Below are positions 1 to 10,499 of a DNA stretch of 64,000 bases, piece after piece. Location of the stretch: NCBI RefSeq assembly GCF_035083965.1, contig NC_089723.1:30817193-30881192 (forward strand). Reading direction: 5' to 3'. How positions within the stretch are numbered: position 1 is the stretch's first letter; every line of letters begins with the position of its first letter. The notes below the pieces were generated by a model. It did no database searches. It saw only the letters and a program-made list of their open reading frames with translations, and was not told the DNA's origin. This DNA comes from Branchiostoma lanceolatum. Taxonomy: Eukaryota; Chordata; Leptocardii; Amphioxiformes; Branchiostomatidae. The position numbers and the translations under genes were made by a program.

Positions 1-1020
1 ACTGTGTGGAAAAAGAAACAAAATTCGATCGGGGAGTGGTCCGCTACTTTGGTCATCCATGGGTTCAACAGATCGAACAAGCATGTCGGTTGTCTGAGAG
101 GTCAGATATAAAAGACCGAGCCCAAAGCCCTGCCCACCGGCGTCAAAACGTAGAAATGTAAAATACATAAACATACAAATGTTTGACGTAGCAGTACCTC
201 ATTGGTCGAACCGCTAATTGCCATGCTATCATCGGTTGAACTGATACTTGTGGACAGTCAGGATCGGTCTACATTCAGACATTGGGAGCATGTCGCTCAG
301 AGGCAGTCAGTACACATCTTTGCTCGTCTTGATTTGTTTCAGTATCGTCACATGTTTTACAAATGATGTTTAATGTTAGTGAGGTGGTCTAGGATGGTAT
401 AACAACTAGTCACAGTGCCCCAACGACCCACAAAGAGATCAAGAGATAGGTGAGGTGTAGGTGATGTAGCTTGTGTTACTTTACACAAGCTCTCTGGCGG
501 TTACCGCCTCCCCAAGAGGGAGGGTGATTTAGTCAGGCTATAGGTGATGTACGTGGCTTTCCTTGATTTATTATAGTTCCAAAATGAGGGACAGAAAAAA
601 ATTGTAATCTCAGTGGTTGTTCCCATCCATGGAAATCTTTAGTAAGAGGCGAAAGATTTTTAAGTTTTGAAAGGAAACACACCTTGCGGCACCACACAAC
701 GCATAATTAGTGATTGCAAACGAAGCCGTAATTTATGGTAGTGTATTCACTGCTATGCAATTAGGAATAAATGTGCTTTACGTTACATCATCAAACATAT
801 TGAAAAATTGTTGGCTGTACGGTGAAAAACTTTCTACGCGAATTCGTTAACGTTGCTTGTTACCTTATGCTACAACGTCATAATCAGCGCATCAAGGTGG
901 GCTGTGCATAGCTGCCCTCTAGCGTTTTCTGTAGGAAACGTACTTTGTATTTCGTACAACGCATGTATTTCGTGGCGCCTTGTCCGTATTTTTTGTGAGG
1001 TTATACGAGGACTGTACAGA
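1..1020. other. No gene recognised
   Basis: AT-rich sequence with no convincing exon, RNA gene or mobile element end on either strand. Confidence 0.5.
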
Positions 1021-1059
1021 TAATTGACATATGATTATGACGATCCGTCAGCCCCTTCT

Positions 1060-1400
1060 TGCGTTATTCTCTTTCAAAGTCTGAGACAAAATCAGCTCCT
1101 GCAGTTCCACAAAAGGCCCTCAAAGGGGTCCAAATCTACAGAATCTACCCTCCACACTACTAAGGAAAAGAGTAGGGGTCCTTCTCGGTGTGAGTGGACG
1201 AAACCTTACAGTTTTGAACAATGTACAGGCTACAGAATCTTCAGCAAGTTGAAATTCGTAGCCTTAAAAACAAAGAAGAGAAGAACAACAACAACATGCG
1301 TAAGACACGGAACAGAACCTTACATCTGCTTGGAGATTAATCAAAGGACGCCCATTGGTTCCTTGGCCTACAAAAGGCTTGTCTGATTGGTCAGCGCTAC
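1060..1400 (+). repeat. Interspersed-repeat sequence
   Basis: TTCTCTTTCAAAGTCTGAGA-CAAAA..CTCCTGCAGTTCC is repeated at about 10531-10590, and CATCTGCTTGGAGATTA is a MITE end. The 120-codon open stretch over this area is therefore not a gene. Confidence 0.45.
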
Positions 1401-2106
1401 AAACTTTAGGTGGGGAGGGGGGCAGGACGTGGCAGTGAGTCCTCCAGTCGATCGCCTAGCCTGAAGTTTGAACACAAGACAGACATCTTTTGAGAAACAA
1501 CAAGAGGTAGGCAGCGTTGAATAGACACAGCGTCAGACACTAGGACTTAGTGACAGTTAACGTTCCGTTTGCACAAGTTTGTAACGATCTGTTGGGTACC
1601 TGCCTGTGGCACTGGCTGCAAATACACCTGATATAAGTTTAACGTTACCAATTTTGTTGTGCAAGTTCAAGATGGCAGTTGTCAGTCCGTCCATCCAAAA
1701 CACTAGTCACAGTTCATATACAGTGTTTACATTTTGTTCAAAGTCTCAATGAAATACTAGTACAGCTGTATCTCAGGAAAAAAATATCATTGATACTGTA
1801 GATACGGTCTAATGATGTAGGAATTGTAGGGTAAAATTGTAAATACGGTAAGGATAATTATCCTATGTGTCGTAGAGTCCTTGCATGTACGAGGTCACCA
1901 GCAAATGCAAAGCTTGGCCTTTGGCATAGTTTTATCCACGACTTCTTATTGGTCCTTATTGCACCAAACCATGCAATTGATGTTAACCGGTCAAGGAAAT
2001 TGACAGGGGGGGGGGGGGGGCGGTAGTGGGTAAGAGGTAAAATTCGACATGGGGTCCAGGGGTCAAAGCTAGCCCCTGGACCGGACATGGGGGAGGGGTT
2101 ATCCTT

Positions 2107-2690
2107 AATGAATGAATGAAGACCTTTATTGTACACACATACCCACTGGGTTTAGTACAGGTCACAACAGAAAACATAACAGTTTGAAAGTACGTATATA
2201 TATATATATATACATTACAATGATAAGCTAACTCTAATGGTTACGTTAATTTGGCCTCTTCTCGCTTCTTGGTAATATTGTAAATATACGTACAGGTGTG
2301 TTTTATAATAGAGGGTTTACCTAAAGTCATTAGAAATATGAATTGTTCCTCTTTGCAAAGATGTATAAAATGGGGAAAGCTACATTGAATAAGTTTATAA
2401 AGCGCAGCTCTCTCTTCGTTGTATAAACTACATTCTACTAAAAAGTGCTGCTCGTCTTCTATCCTATTTAAATTGCAATGTCTACATATACGTTGTTCTA
2501 GGGGAGTGCGGTTATGACGTCCGGTTTCAATGTGAAGTCTGTGACAGCTGATACGGAGTTTTGTGACTGCGGTCCTATGCCGTATATTTTCGAGGCTTAA
2601 TACACACCAGAGGGGGTGTGGTGAAGGTTGAGGGCCCGCGTACATCATTATCGGTGCTTTCTGCACATAGCAAAAAGAGGCACCTGCATC
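2107..2690 (-). mobile_element. LINE 3' end with reverse-transcriptase C-terminal fragment
   Basis: The minus-strand ORF 2241-2666 has the typical post-RT tail of CR1/L2-like LINEs: LRISCHRLHIETGR, then RICRHCN with EDEQHFLVECSLYNEER. It is followed by a 3' tail (CAATAAAGGTCTTCATTC) ending in CATT repeats. It is 5' truncated, as is usual for these elements. Confidence 0.75.
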
Positions 2691-2771
2691 GAAGCCAACC
2701 TGAATTTAGCATATAGCTAGCATTATACCGTTAATGCTTTTATGATTTAATTAGAAATTGTAATCCATTAA

Positions 2772-3329
2772 AGGGGCATATTGTGACATGAACTTAAAAC
2801 AAAATTCTTTGTTTTTGTTTATTTTTCTACATCATTAGTTGAATTTACCTTATTACACTGCACAGCAATATTCATCACGTACGGATGCGACTTTGTAGTG
2901 TCGTGCGAATGTCTTGAAAAAAGGTATATACGCAATCTCCACCGCCGCTTGAATTGGCCGCCATCTTGTCCAACATTCCGACGAACCACCGAACACACGA
3001 TCGAACGCCCGACGTTCTGAAGTTTGTTCACTTGTGGTGATTTTCCTGTGACGCTCGAACTCCGACCATAACGGTCGATTCGGATTTTTCGTAGCGTTCT
3101 ACGCTGGCTTATTTGCATATTAACTTGCGGGACGCAAGTTAATTCCTAAATGAACCAGATTTTAAACGTTTTGCGTTTTTCGTCGTTTATCAATGGTGGA
3201 AATGTGACAAAATGACGGGAACATGTTGGAAATAAGTAACAAATAAGTTACAAATGTGAATCTTAGTGTAGATCTTTCAAATTCTTACTATTTGTAGTTT
3301 TTGCCCACCAGATTCTACAATATGCCCCT
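2772..3329. mobile_element. 558-bp TTAA-flanked MITE (piggyBac/Kolobok type)
   Basis: Ends AGGGGCATATTGT ... ACAATATGCCCCT with TTAA on both sides (2768-2771 and 3330-3333). TTAA duplications are typical of piggyBac and Kolobok elements. No transposase; one unassigned 99-codon minus-strand stretch (2819-3118). Confidence 0.75.
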
Positions 3330-3508
3330 TTAACATTACTCCCCCTCAATGATGAAGTTCTCAGCATTTTATTGTGAATGAAAATAAACATCCATAGAAT
3401 AGCTGATCAGCCAGCAACTATGAAAAATGATACTAGTAATCAGAAAAGCTCCCATACAAAATGACAAGAATCTTGATATATGTTTTTGTTCCCCCAGACA
3501 GGTATACA

Positions 3509-6500
3509 ATGGAGGGCCCCATCCCTGTAGTGGACTTCCTCCCCTACAGCCTGGTGAACCACTGTGCGGACGATGACCAACTGGCCGCCCTGGCCGGTCA
3601 GCTCATCCATGCCTTCAGCACCACAGGGTTTGTGTACCTGTGGCATCACGGCATTCCTCCCGCTCAGGTAGGGGTGTCTTCTGTAGGAAATTCCCATTGC
3701 CATGCCTGCCCCATGCACCCAAGACGATGGAGAGATAGAGAAAGGGCCGTTGTAGTGATGTGTACTTAAAGGTTCAGGTCCAGTGATTCAGGTTCAGGCC
3801 TGAACCCATGGCATATTTGTGCTAGAAATATTTTTTCGGTTACATGTGAAATTGCATGTTGACCTAAATGTTACACGCAAGTTAGAAAAATATACATGCA
3901 AAATTATATACCGTGAGTAGTTAACACAAAAGCTTAGCAATGAACACAGAAACAGTGCAAATTTCATGACCCTATGGAAGGTTTTAGATGGTCTAGAACA
4001 TAAAGGAGAGCATAAGCGAGAGATTGCTTTATGCAAGTCCGGAACTGGTTTCCAACGTTTACATTTTTTTAATTGAACCTTAACGTTTTCACAAGTCCAG
4101 TTTAGGTCTACTAGTACTCTCCAAGCAGAGGAGTGGGTCCGGCAGGTTTTTGACGTGTTTTTAGGCGTTTTTGTTGGGCTTTCTACTTTGTCATGTTTTT
4201 TTTGTCCAGCCAAACCACACCTCTGCAGGCACTGACCTCGGGGCGGGGCAAACCTATTTACTTCCATTGAAAAAAGGTGGCAGTGCTCCTCCCCGAGAAC
4301 CATTAGATTATCATTAGTGGTAACAATTTTACTGCGCCGGATTATCACACATCCGGCAAGTGTAGAGAAGCATTCACCAGACCGCGCCGGTCCCCCGCTG
4401 ACTGCCCTATTCATGCAACAGGCTGGTGTCCACGATCCCACACCGGCATGATCATTGATAGCATCATAACGTACATTTCCATTGGATATCTCACAAGAAA
4501 AATACAATGATGCATGAACAAGACATATGAAATACATTTGTAGATGTGTATTACATATCAACTTGAACTGCATTACAGGTAATTATCCTAATCATTATCT
4601 CAGGCATCGTTAAATGGATTACGAACGGGAACTCGTACCTTGTTTACGTTACATGCTGTTACCGCTGCCGCCGCTCGCTGTGTTCATATTTAGACGGGAA
4701 CTTTTCAACAACAGTGACAGCGAAATTGACGTTGGAGTTCTACCAACAGAGACTTAAAAATTTCCAAATGACACCAGAGGATTGTACAAATTTTTGTGTG
4801 ATTCGTTCTTTGATGTTTTTTGGATGGTGTAAATGAAGTGCGGTCACGATAGGCAAGTCATTTGCTGACGGACATCGCAGCGACTTTCCAACATGGCGTC
4901 CTGATTGTTTTGTATGTATTTGTGGGTAGTAGTTTAGAGACTTTTTGAGATTATACGATATCCTCACACAACAGCATTGCATTTCCGCAGTGGGGAGTAA
5001 AAATGAGAGAATCTATGGCTATTTCGGGCTGTACTTTGTCTTCTGGTACGACGGCCCAAATGGTCTGGATCGTAGTTGAGTATCGCGGGGACTTTGTAAA
5101 CCCCAGATGTCTTTGGCTGCACATTGAGCTGTTATTTTCATACGAATAGTAATTGCAGTTAGCAAAAGGGTAGGGGAAGCGTAAGAACATGGCATGAAAA
5201 TTAATGCCACGACCGATAGACCGAGGATTATGTCCTTGGTTAGACTGGGCCGGAAGTTCTGAGGCGCGTGGGGAGGGAATCCCGTGCCTGGTCGGGCACG
5301 CTTCGCACTTACTTGTGAAACGCTTGTAATGTGTTGAAGTGATTAGGTTTATTAGGCATTGAAGCTTCCGTCTGCCGGCAGAGGTGTGGGTTAAAGATAG
5401 AAAGAAACCATGACAAAGTAGAAAGCCCGACAAAAACGCCTAAAAACACGTCAAAAACCTGCCAGACCCACTCCTCTGCTTGGAGAGTATACTAGTACTA
5501 GAAAGGAGTGTGGAAAAACTTTTACTAGCGCATATAGTGAATAGGTGTGTAACTGTAAGCATGCAAATGGTGTAGTAGTCAGCACCCCACTTCTGCATTA
5601 CAGGGCATACCGGCATAGCTAACAGTGTTCTGATTTACTTGCATCTGTAAGGGGTTACAAACCTTTGGATGGGATGATCCGATGCAAATTCTTTTGATAT
5701 GGATAGGTAAATGTTGATAGTTTGTACTATATGTATAGGTCCCAGAAATTTTGAGACCCAGTCATTCGGATTGAACAGACTTCATCTTTGATTTTCTTTT
5801 TAAGTAAGCTAACAGAAAATGTTGTCTAGTTTAGAGCTTCATGCCTTATAGAAAGCATTCCTGAGATGTAATTCTTTGTTTCTTTACACAGATCGACCGA
5901 GTCTTTCAAATGTCAGAGAAGTTCTTTGCTCTTCCCAAGGACGTCAAAGAGAAGTACGCACGACCAGCGGACAACAACCACGGATGGGTGACCCTAGAAC
6001 GAGAGAGCCTCAACCCGTCGCGCCCGGGTGACCTGAAAGAAGCCTTCAACGTGACGTGGGTGGAAAAACCGCCGGCATGGCCAACAGCGGAGCTTCCTGA
6101 GTTCCGAGACGTCGTACTGGACTTCTATGATAAATGCAAAAAGCTCAGCCTGCACATTCTGGAGCTGATTGCCAGGGGCCTACACGTGAAGGATGTTAAG
6201 GGGTTTGTTAAATCCCACGAGTTGATGGGTTTGGGGGCTAATGCCACAGCACTACGCCTACTCCACTACCCGCCGGTTCCTGCTGAGACCAAGCCAGACC
6301 AGGTGCGCTGCGGCGAGCACTCCGACTACGGTTCCATCACGCTCCTTTTCCAGGATAAGGTCCCCGGGCTGGAGGTTCTGAACAGGGATGGGGTGTATGT
6401 CCAGGCGCCTATCATCGAGAACGCCGTGCTGGTCAACATTGGGGACCTGATGCAGAGGTGGACGTCGGACCGTCTGGTGTCTACCAAGCACCGCGTCCTG

Positions 6501-6653
6501 CTGCCGTCCGACGGGGGACAGATGCGTCAGTCGCTGGCGTTCTTTGTCCACCCCGACGATGACGTCATGATCTCCTGTCTCGACGGGTCCGATAAGTACG
6601 AACCAATCACAGGCAAGGGATATCTTGATCAGAGGTTTGAAGCTACTTATTAG
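3509..6653 (+). CDS. 2-oxoglutarate/Fe(II)-dependent dioxygenase (isopenicillin N synthase-like, UPF0676/HxnY type), two exons
   Basis: Exons are 3509-3667 and 5892-6653 (stop included), joined in phase 0 (CAG|gtaggg ... acacag|ATC), giving 306 residues, normal for the family. The N-terminus has the family's substrate-side strand (PVVDFLPYS) and a GFVYLWHHGIP segment near residues 37-50, matching the GF..v.nHGi motif of DIOX_N. The C-terminal double-stranded beta-helix has the iron ligands H196 and D198 (GEHSDYG) and H253 (STKHRV), plus the 2-oxoglutarate-binding R265-x-S267 (MRQS). All catalytic residues are present, so a soluble active oxygenase is expected; its substrate cannot be read from sequence. 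An AG preceded by a pyrimidine tract at 3496-3497, 11 bases before the ATG, suggests a 5' UTR intron. The coding exons are much more GC-rich than their surroundings. An ATTAAA at 6666-6671 is a weak polyadenylation candidate. Confidence 0.86.
4115..5489. mobile_element. Long-TIR element, copy A (CTCCAAGCAGAGG family) in the dioxygenase intron
   Basis: Ends are TACTCTCCAAGCAGAGG ... CCTCTGCTTGGAGAGTA. The inverted repeats extend about 115-120 bp (4115-4227 and 5368-5489) with few mismatches. The hexamer TACTAG directly flanks both sides (4109-4114; 5490-5495). The interior has minus-strand open stretches (4951-5433 and 4740-4982). One of them has a G.TKSPRYS..IQTIW-like segment that faintly resembles the start of a CUB domain; this is weak. 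The element lies wholly inside the only coding intron of the dioxygenase gene. Confidence 0.75.
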
Positions 6654-6682
6654 GCTAGGAGGTCTATTAAACAATGCAAATC

Positions 6683-7053
6683 CAGGGCTCGAAATACTAT
6701 TGAGCAATTTGCAAGTCATATGAACTTGCAATTTTGCAAGTTGAAAATACCAGTGGATCGTTTAAGCACATATATACCCAGTTGTGCCTTAGCTTGCAAA
6801 ATAGTGACAAAGTGACTGTTGCTAGAGGAGAAATTAGTCTCTGACTTCTAAACAAGAAAGGCTACATAAGTAAATCTGTCTTTAGATGTTTAGTCTTCTA
6901 ATAATGCTATAAAAGTTGCTATGCTATGTCAGGTTGAGTACGTACATACTGACTGTAATATTGCAGATTAATTTTTCAAATTGCAGGTAACATTTTTGCC
7001 AACTTGCAATTTTGCAAGTACATGTAACCCCCAAAAAAGTATTTCGAGCCCTG
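6683..7053. mobile_element. 371-bp MITE with CAGGG ends in the 3' flank of the dioxygenase
   Basis: CAGGGCTCGAAATACT (6683-6698) mirrors AGTATTTCGAGCCCTG (ending 7053), and both flanks read AAATC. CAGGG ends are common in hAT elements, though only five of the expected eight duplicated bases match. Inside, copies of AACTTGCAATTTTGCAAGT occur near each end (6722-6740 and 6999-7019). It begins 30 bases after the stop codon, so it probably forms part of the 3' UTR. Confidence 0.65.
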
Positions 7054-8590
7054 AAATCACAATCATGAGATGTTAAAAAGTTAACCTTCCCCCTGCTGCA
7101 GCGACCTTTGGGGTTAACCCAATCAGTCCTGTAGCTACAAAATCAGGCAGCAGCAAGAATAGAATTAAGGGAAAGAAGGTTTGAAACTCTAGTATCACTA
7201 GACAAAGAATTGGAATTAATACTACATGTCACATGATGTGGTAACAAGAAAAGTACTAGGTTGATCATGTAGTCTTTATAAGACACCCTGTGTTACTGAT
7301 TGATATCTGTAGAATTTAATTAGACTTTGATAGCCACTAGTACTGGTGCATTTCATTAAGGGTCCAAAATTGATATTTCCATATTAGATGTAGGTGTGGA
7401 ATGTAGTATACCTGTAGGACAATAAGATATCTAGCTGAAAGCCGGTGTAATGTAAACATTCTTGTAATGCAACAGTATATTGTAAAGCATGTAATCACCT
7501 AAAATCCAACAGATGTTCAACATTAACTTGCGCACTTTCATTTTTCTGCTGTTTCTTGTTTCAATGATACAGCCGTAAATGCCTCTTGGTGATTTTGCGG
7601 TAAGAAGAAGATGGAGTGCTTGTGGTGGTTTTAAGTCCACATTGGCACTATAGCCACATACTAGTACTGTACAGTAATGGAAACGCCATCGGTTTGAGTT
7701 TGGGGTAAAACACCCATCATGAAAAGCGCAAACAAACATAAAACCACAGCAAGAATGTAAAGGATTACAGTACCATGCTAACCTAAATCGAGGTGATCAA
7801 TTTTATGTGTTCTTTTAAGATATTATGTATAACCGTATATTGTATGTGAAAGATGAAAATACTGCAGTTTAAATCACTGAAAATTGTTTGATTCAAGACT
7901 GAAAGTCTATGTTGAAGTTTCATTTTTTTGTGGGTGAATCATGAATTATCATTGTAATGTAGGGAAATTTCTTGCCAAAAAAGTAATGTAGTAAGTTGAA
8001 TTGCTTAAAATCTGGAGTGTATATGGCCAATGGCACATTTTCAGGATTCCTACTGACTATATTTGGTAGTGCCATACAACTGAATTTTCTACTGACTTTC
8101 CAACCCAACTGAAACCTCTATCTTGCCAGCCTCTTTGTTTTCCCAGTACACAGCATGTTTATACTAGAGTCAGTTTAGTTTTTATGTCTTGAGTGTATTC
8201 TTGACAAATATGAAATCAAAGTTTGAAGATCGTGTCTTTGTTCAACTGTGCCTTGTTAGTGTATTCACCATAACAGGTGCCTCATGATACTGTACAAGGT
8301 ACATTACGTACTTAGACAAGGTGGTAGATGGTCAAAAGTTTTTGTGGTGTTTTTAAGTTCGCGGCAAAGAGCTCACGGCAAAATCAGCAAACATAAAACC
8401 ACCATTAACATTTCTCACATTTACAGCATTACCGGTAGGTTGATGATGACTCGCCTTGGACTCCGAGTTGGAGGTAAGAATTTGGAGGTAAGGATTTTAG
8501 AAACCTTCCAGTACAACTAATATTAAGGTACAATAAAATTTCTTATCTAGTCTTCAAGGAAATGGCATACTGATTTGCATTATATCTCTC

Positions 8591-9589
8591 TACTCTCCAA
8601 GCAGAAGATGGGTTCCGGTAGGTTTTTGACGTGTGTTTAGGCGTTTTTGTCGGGATTTCTACTTTGTCCTTTTTTAGCGAAGCCTTAGGGGCAAGCTTAA
8701 TAGTATACTTTACGCCCGATTTGCAAGAATTCCACAGGAATGTCAGGAATCCGTCCGGCAAACTCTGTGGATGCCCTACTGTCACTTGATACCTCATTAT
8801 CACGTCTGGCATCCAGGCACTCAGCTGTCGATGACAGATGACCTACTTTTACGTGGTGTCCGATTTCGTACTGTCCGGAGTGTGTCAGGGAGTTCACCGA
8901 ATCTAGTATTCTAGCTTTGAAAAGGGTTTGCACATCCCAGTTGATCTATTATCACAATAACGTGCTGAACATCATGCCTCCCACCAAAAAACCTCTGTGA
9001 AAACCAAAACTTGAGGAGATCCAAGCATATAAAGAAAGTTTTAAACGGAACGATAAATAACTTGGGTTACCGCTTAGGCAGTCTACAGAGTGAACGCCTT
9101 ACGGAGAGGCGTGCGGTGTCGAAAAAACAACAGTAGCTCCTCGAAAACACATCCTATAGAGCTAGAATAACAACCAAAACGATCATAGGAGCCCCAGCAA
9201 AACGATTTTCTAAACTTCCGGCCTAGTTTCTCACTCCACCTATCCAACAATGCCAGACAAAAAAGACACTACAACGGGCCTTTCCACATATGCTAGGAAC
9301 TCCTCGAGTTACATGATGCCTTTCTATATCTGCTTGGCAGATGCCTTTCTGATTTCTAAGTGCGTTTTGCACAATATCATGGCAGAACTAAGATCTAGAG
9401 TGCTACGTTGGTACTTTCCTTACAGTGAAGTAAGATCAATCCAGACACCTTCGCTATGGCAATAATTTTTAATTGCCACACTTATTGTTGTTGATAGAGA
9501 CAAAAAGAAATGAAAAAGGAGAAAGCCCGACAAAAATGCCTAAAAACACGTAAAAAACCTGCCGGAACCCGTCCTCTGCTTGGAGAGTA
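8591..9589. mobile_element. Long-TIR element, copy B (CTCCAAGCAGAGG family)
   Basis: Same termini and subterminal sequence as the copy at 4115-5489; the TIRs are about 80 bp (8591-8672 and 9508-9589). A perfect 9-bp direct repeat ATATCTCTC flanks it at 8582-8590 and 9590-9598. The interior differs completely from the other copy and includes a 78-codon minus-strand open stretch (8697-8933) of coding-like composition that I cannot assign. Nine-base target duplications with long TIRs are typical of Mutator-like elements. Confidence 0.78.
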
Positions 9590-9690
9590 ATATCTCTCAA
9601 CAAATACCACAAGTATGAAATTGCTGTCCTTTACCCATGTTACAAGTATAGAACTTAAGTGTTTTCTCATTAATTATGCAGATTATGTCT

Positions 9691-10064
9691 GCATGTCCCC
9701 GTGGCACAAGCGGTAACGCAACCCCGCTGCTTCGCCATCTGGATCAAATTCCGTGGATCCGAAGGGCCCACATTTGAACCTCAGTAGTCGACTCGAGCTC
9801 GGACATGTTGTAAGGGATTGCATTCATCATTTCGGATGGTGACGTAAAGCTGGCGGCCCCGTGTATGAGGGAGCTTTGGGCGTAAGCCTCAAGCGTCAAA
9901 CCTTTGCACTTAAAAGAACCCAACACACTTATCGAGAAGAGTAGGAGTGACCCGGTGTGCTTGGCCAAAAACGCGAGCCGTGGCAAAGCCGCATTGCACT
10001 ACCACTAGCTACTTGAAAAAGCATCATGCTTCACCTCAATTGAGGATGCCTGCTTTACCTTACC
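9691..10064 (+). mobile_element. tRNA-derived SINE (copy 1)
   Basis: A tRNA-like head (GTGGCACAAGCGGTAACGC resembles box A; TTTGAACCTC is in the box B position) is followed by a ~250-bp body (GAAAAAGCATCATGCTTCAC) and a (TTACC)n-like tail. An 8-bp direct repeat TTATGTCT flanks it (9683-9690 and 10065-10072). Confidence 0.75.
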
Positions 10065-10099
10065 TTATGTCTTGATTTGCACATATTTTATTTCTCAAC

Positions 10100-10480
10100 A
10101 TTCCTCTCTTCCTCATTTACATATCACATATTGAAATAGTCCTAGAATGGAACACATTGGCTCAGTATGAAATCCCCTCATCAATTATGCAAATTAGATT
10201 CTGTTTTGCATAATGAAGATATAAAGCCAAGCATCACTTAATTAAGCTATACACAAAAAAGCATGATCATTCGTCAACCCAGTCTTGAGTTGTATCATTT
10301 TCTCATAGATTATGCAAATAAGGTCCTCATTTGCATGATTGATATCTATTACTATTTCTCTCTTTCTCAGTTACATATGTTAAATATTTGAGAGTCCTGT
10401 CATGAAATGCAGAGGACGTAGTAACTTTCCTAATTAATTATGCAAATTAAACACTAGTATTGGTATCTAATTATGTAATG
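10100..10480 (+). repeat. Diverged periodic relic related to the 127-bp satellite
   Basis: ATGCAAAT occurs at 10187, 10312 and 10440, i.e. 125 and 128 bases apart, each within a partial ATTATGCAAAT...TTTGCATxAT palindrome. The rest of the monomer is not recognisable. Confidence 0.5.
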
Positions 10481-10499
10481 CAATACTCAAGCTATCTCC

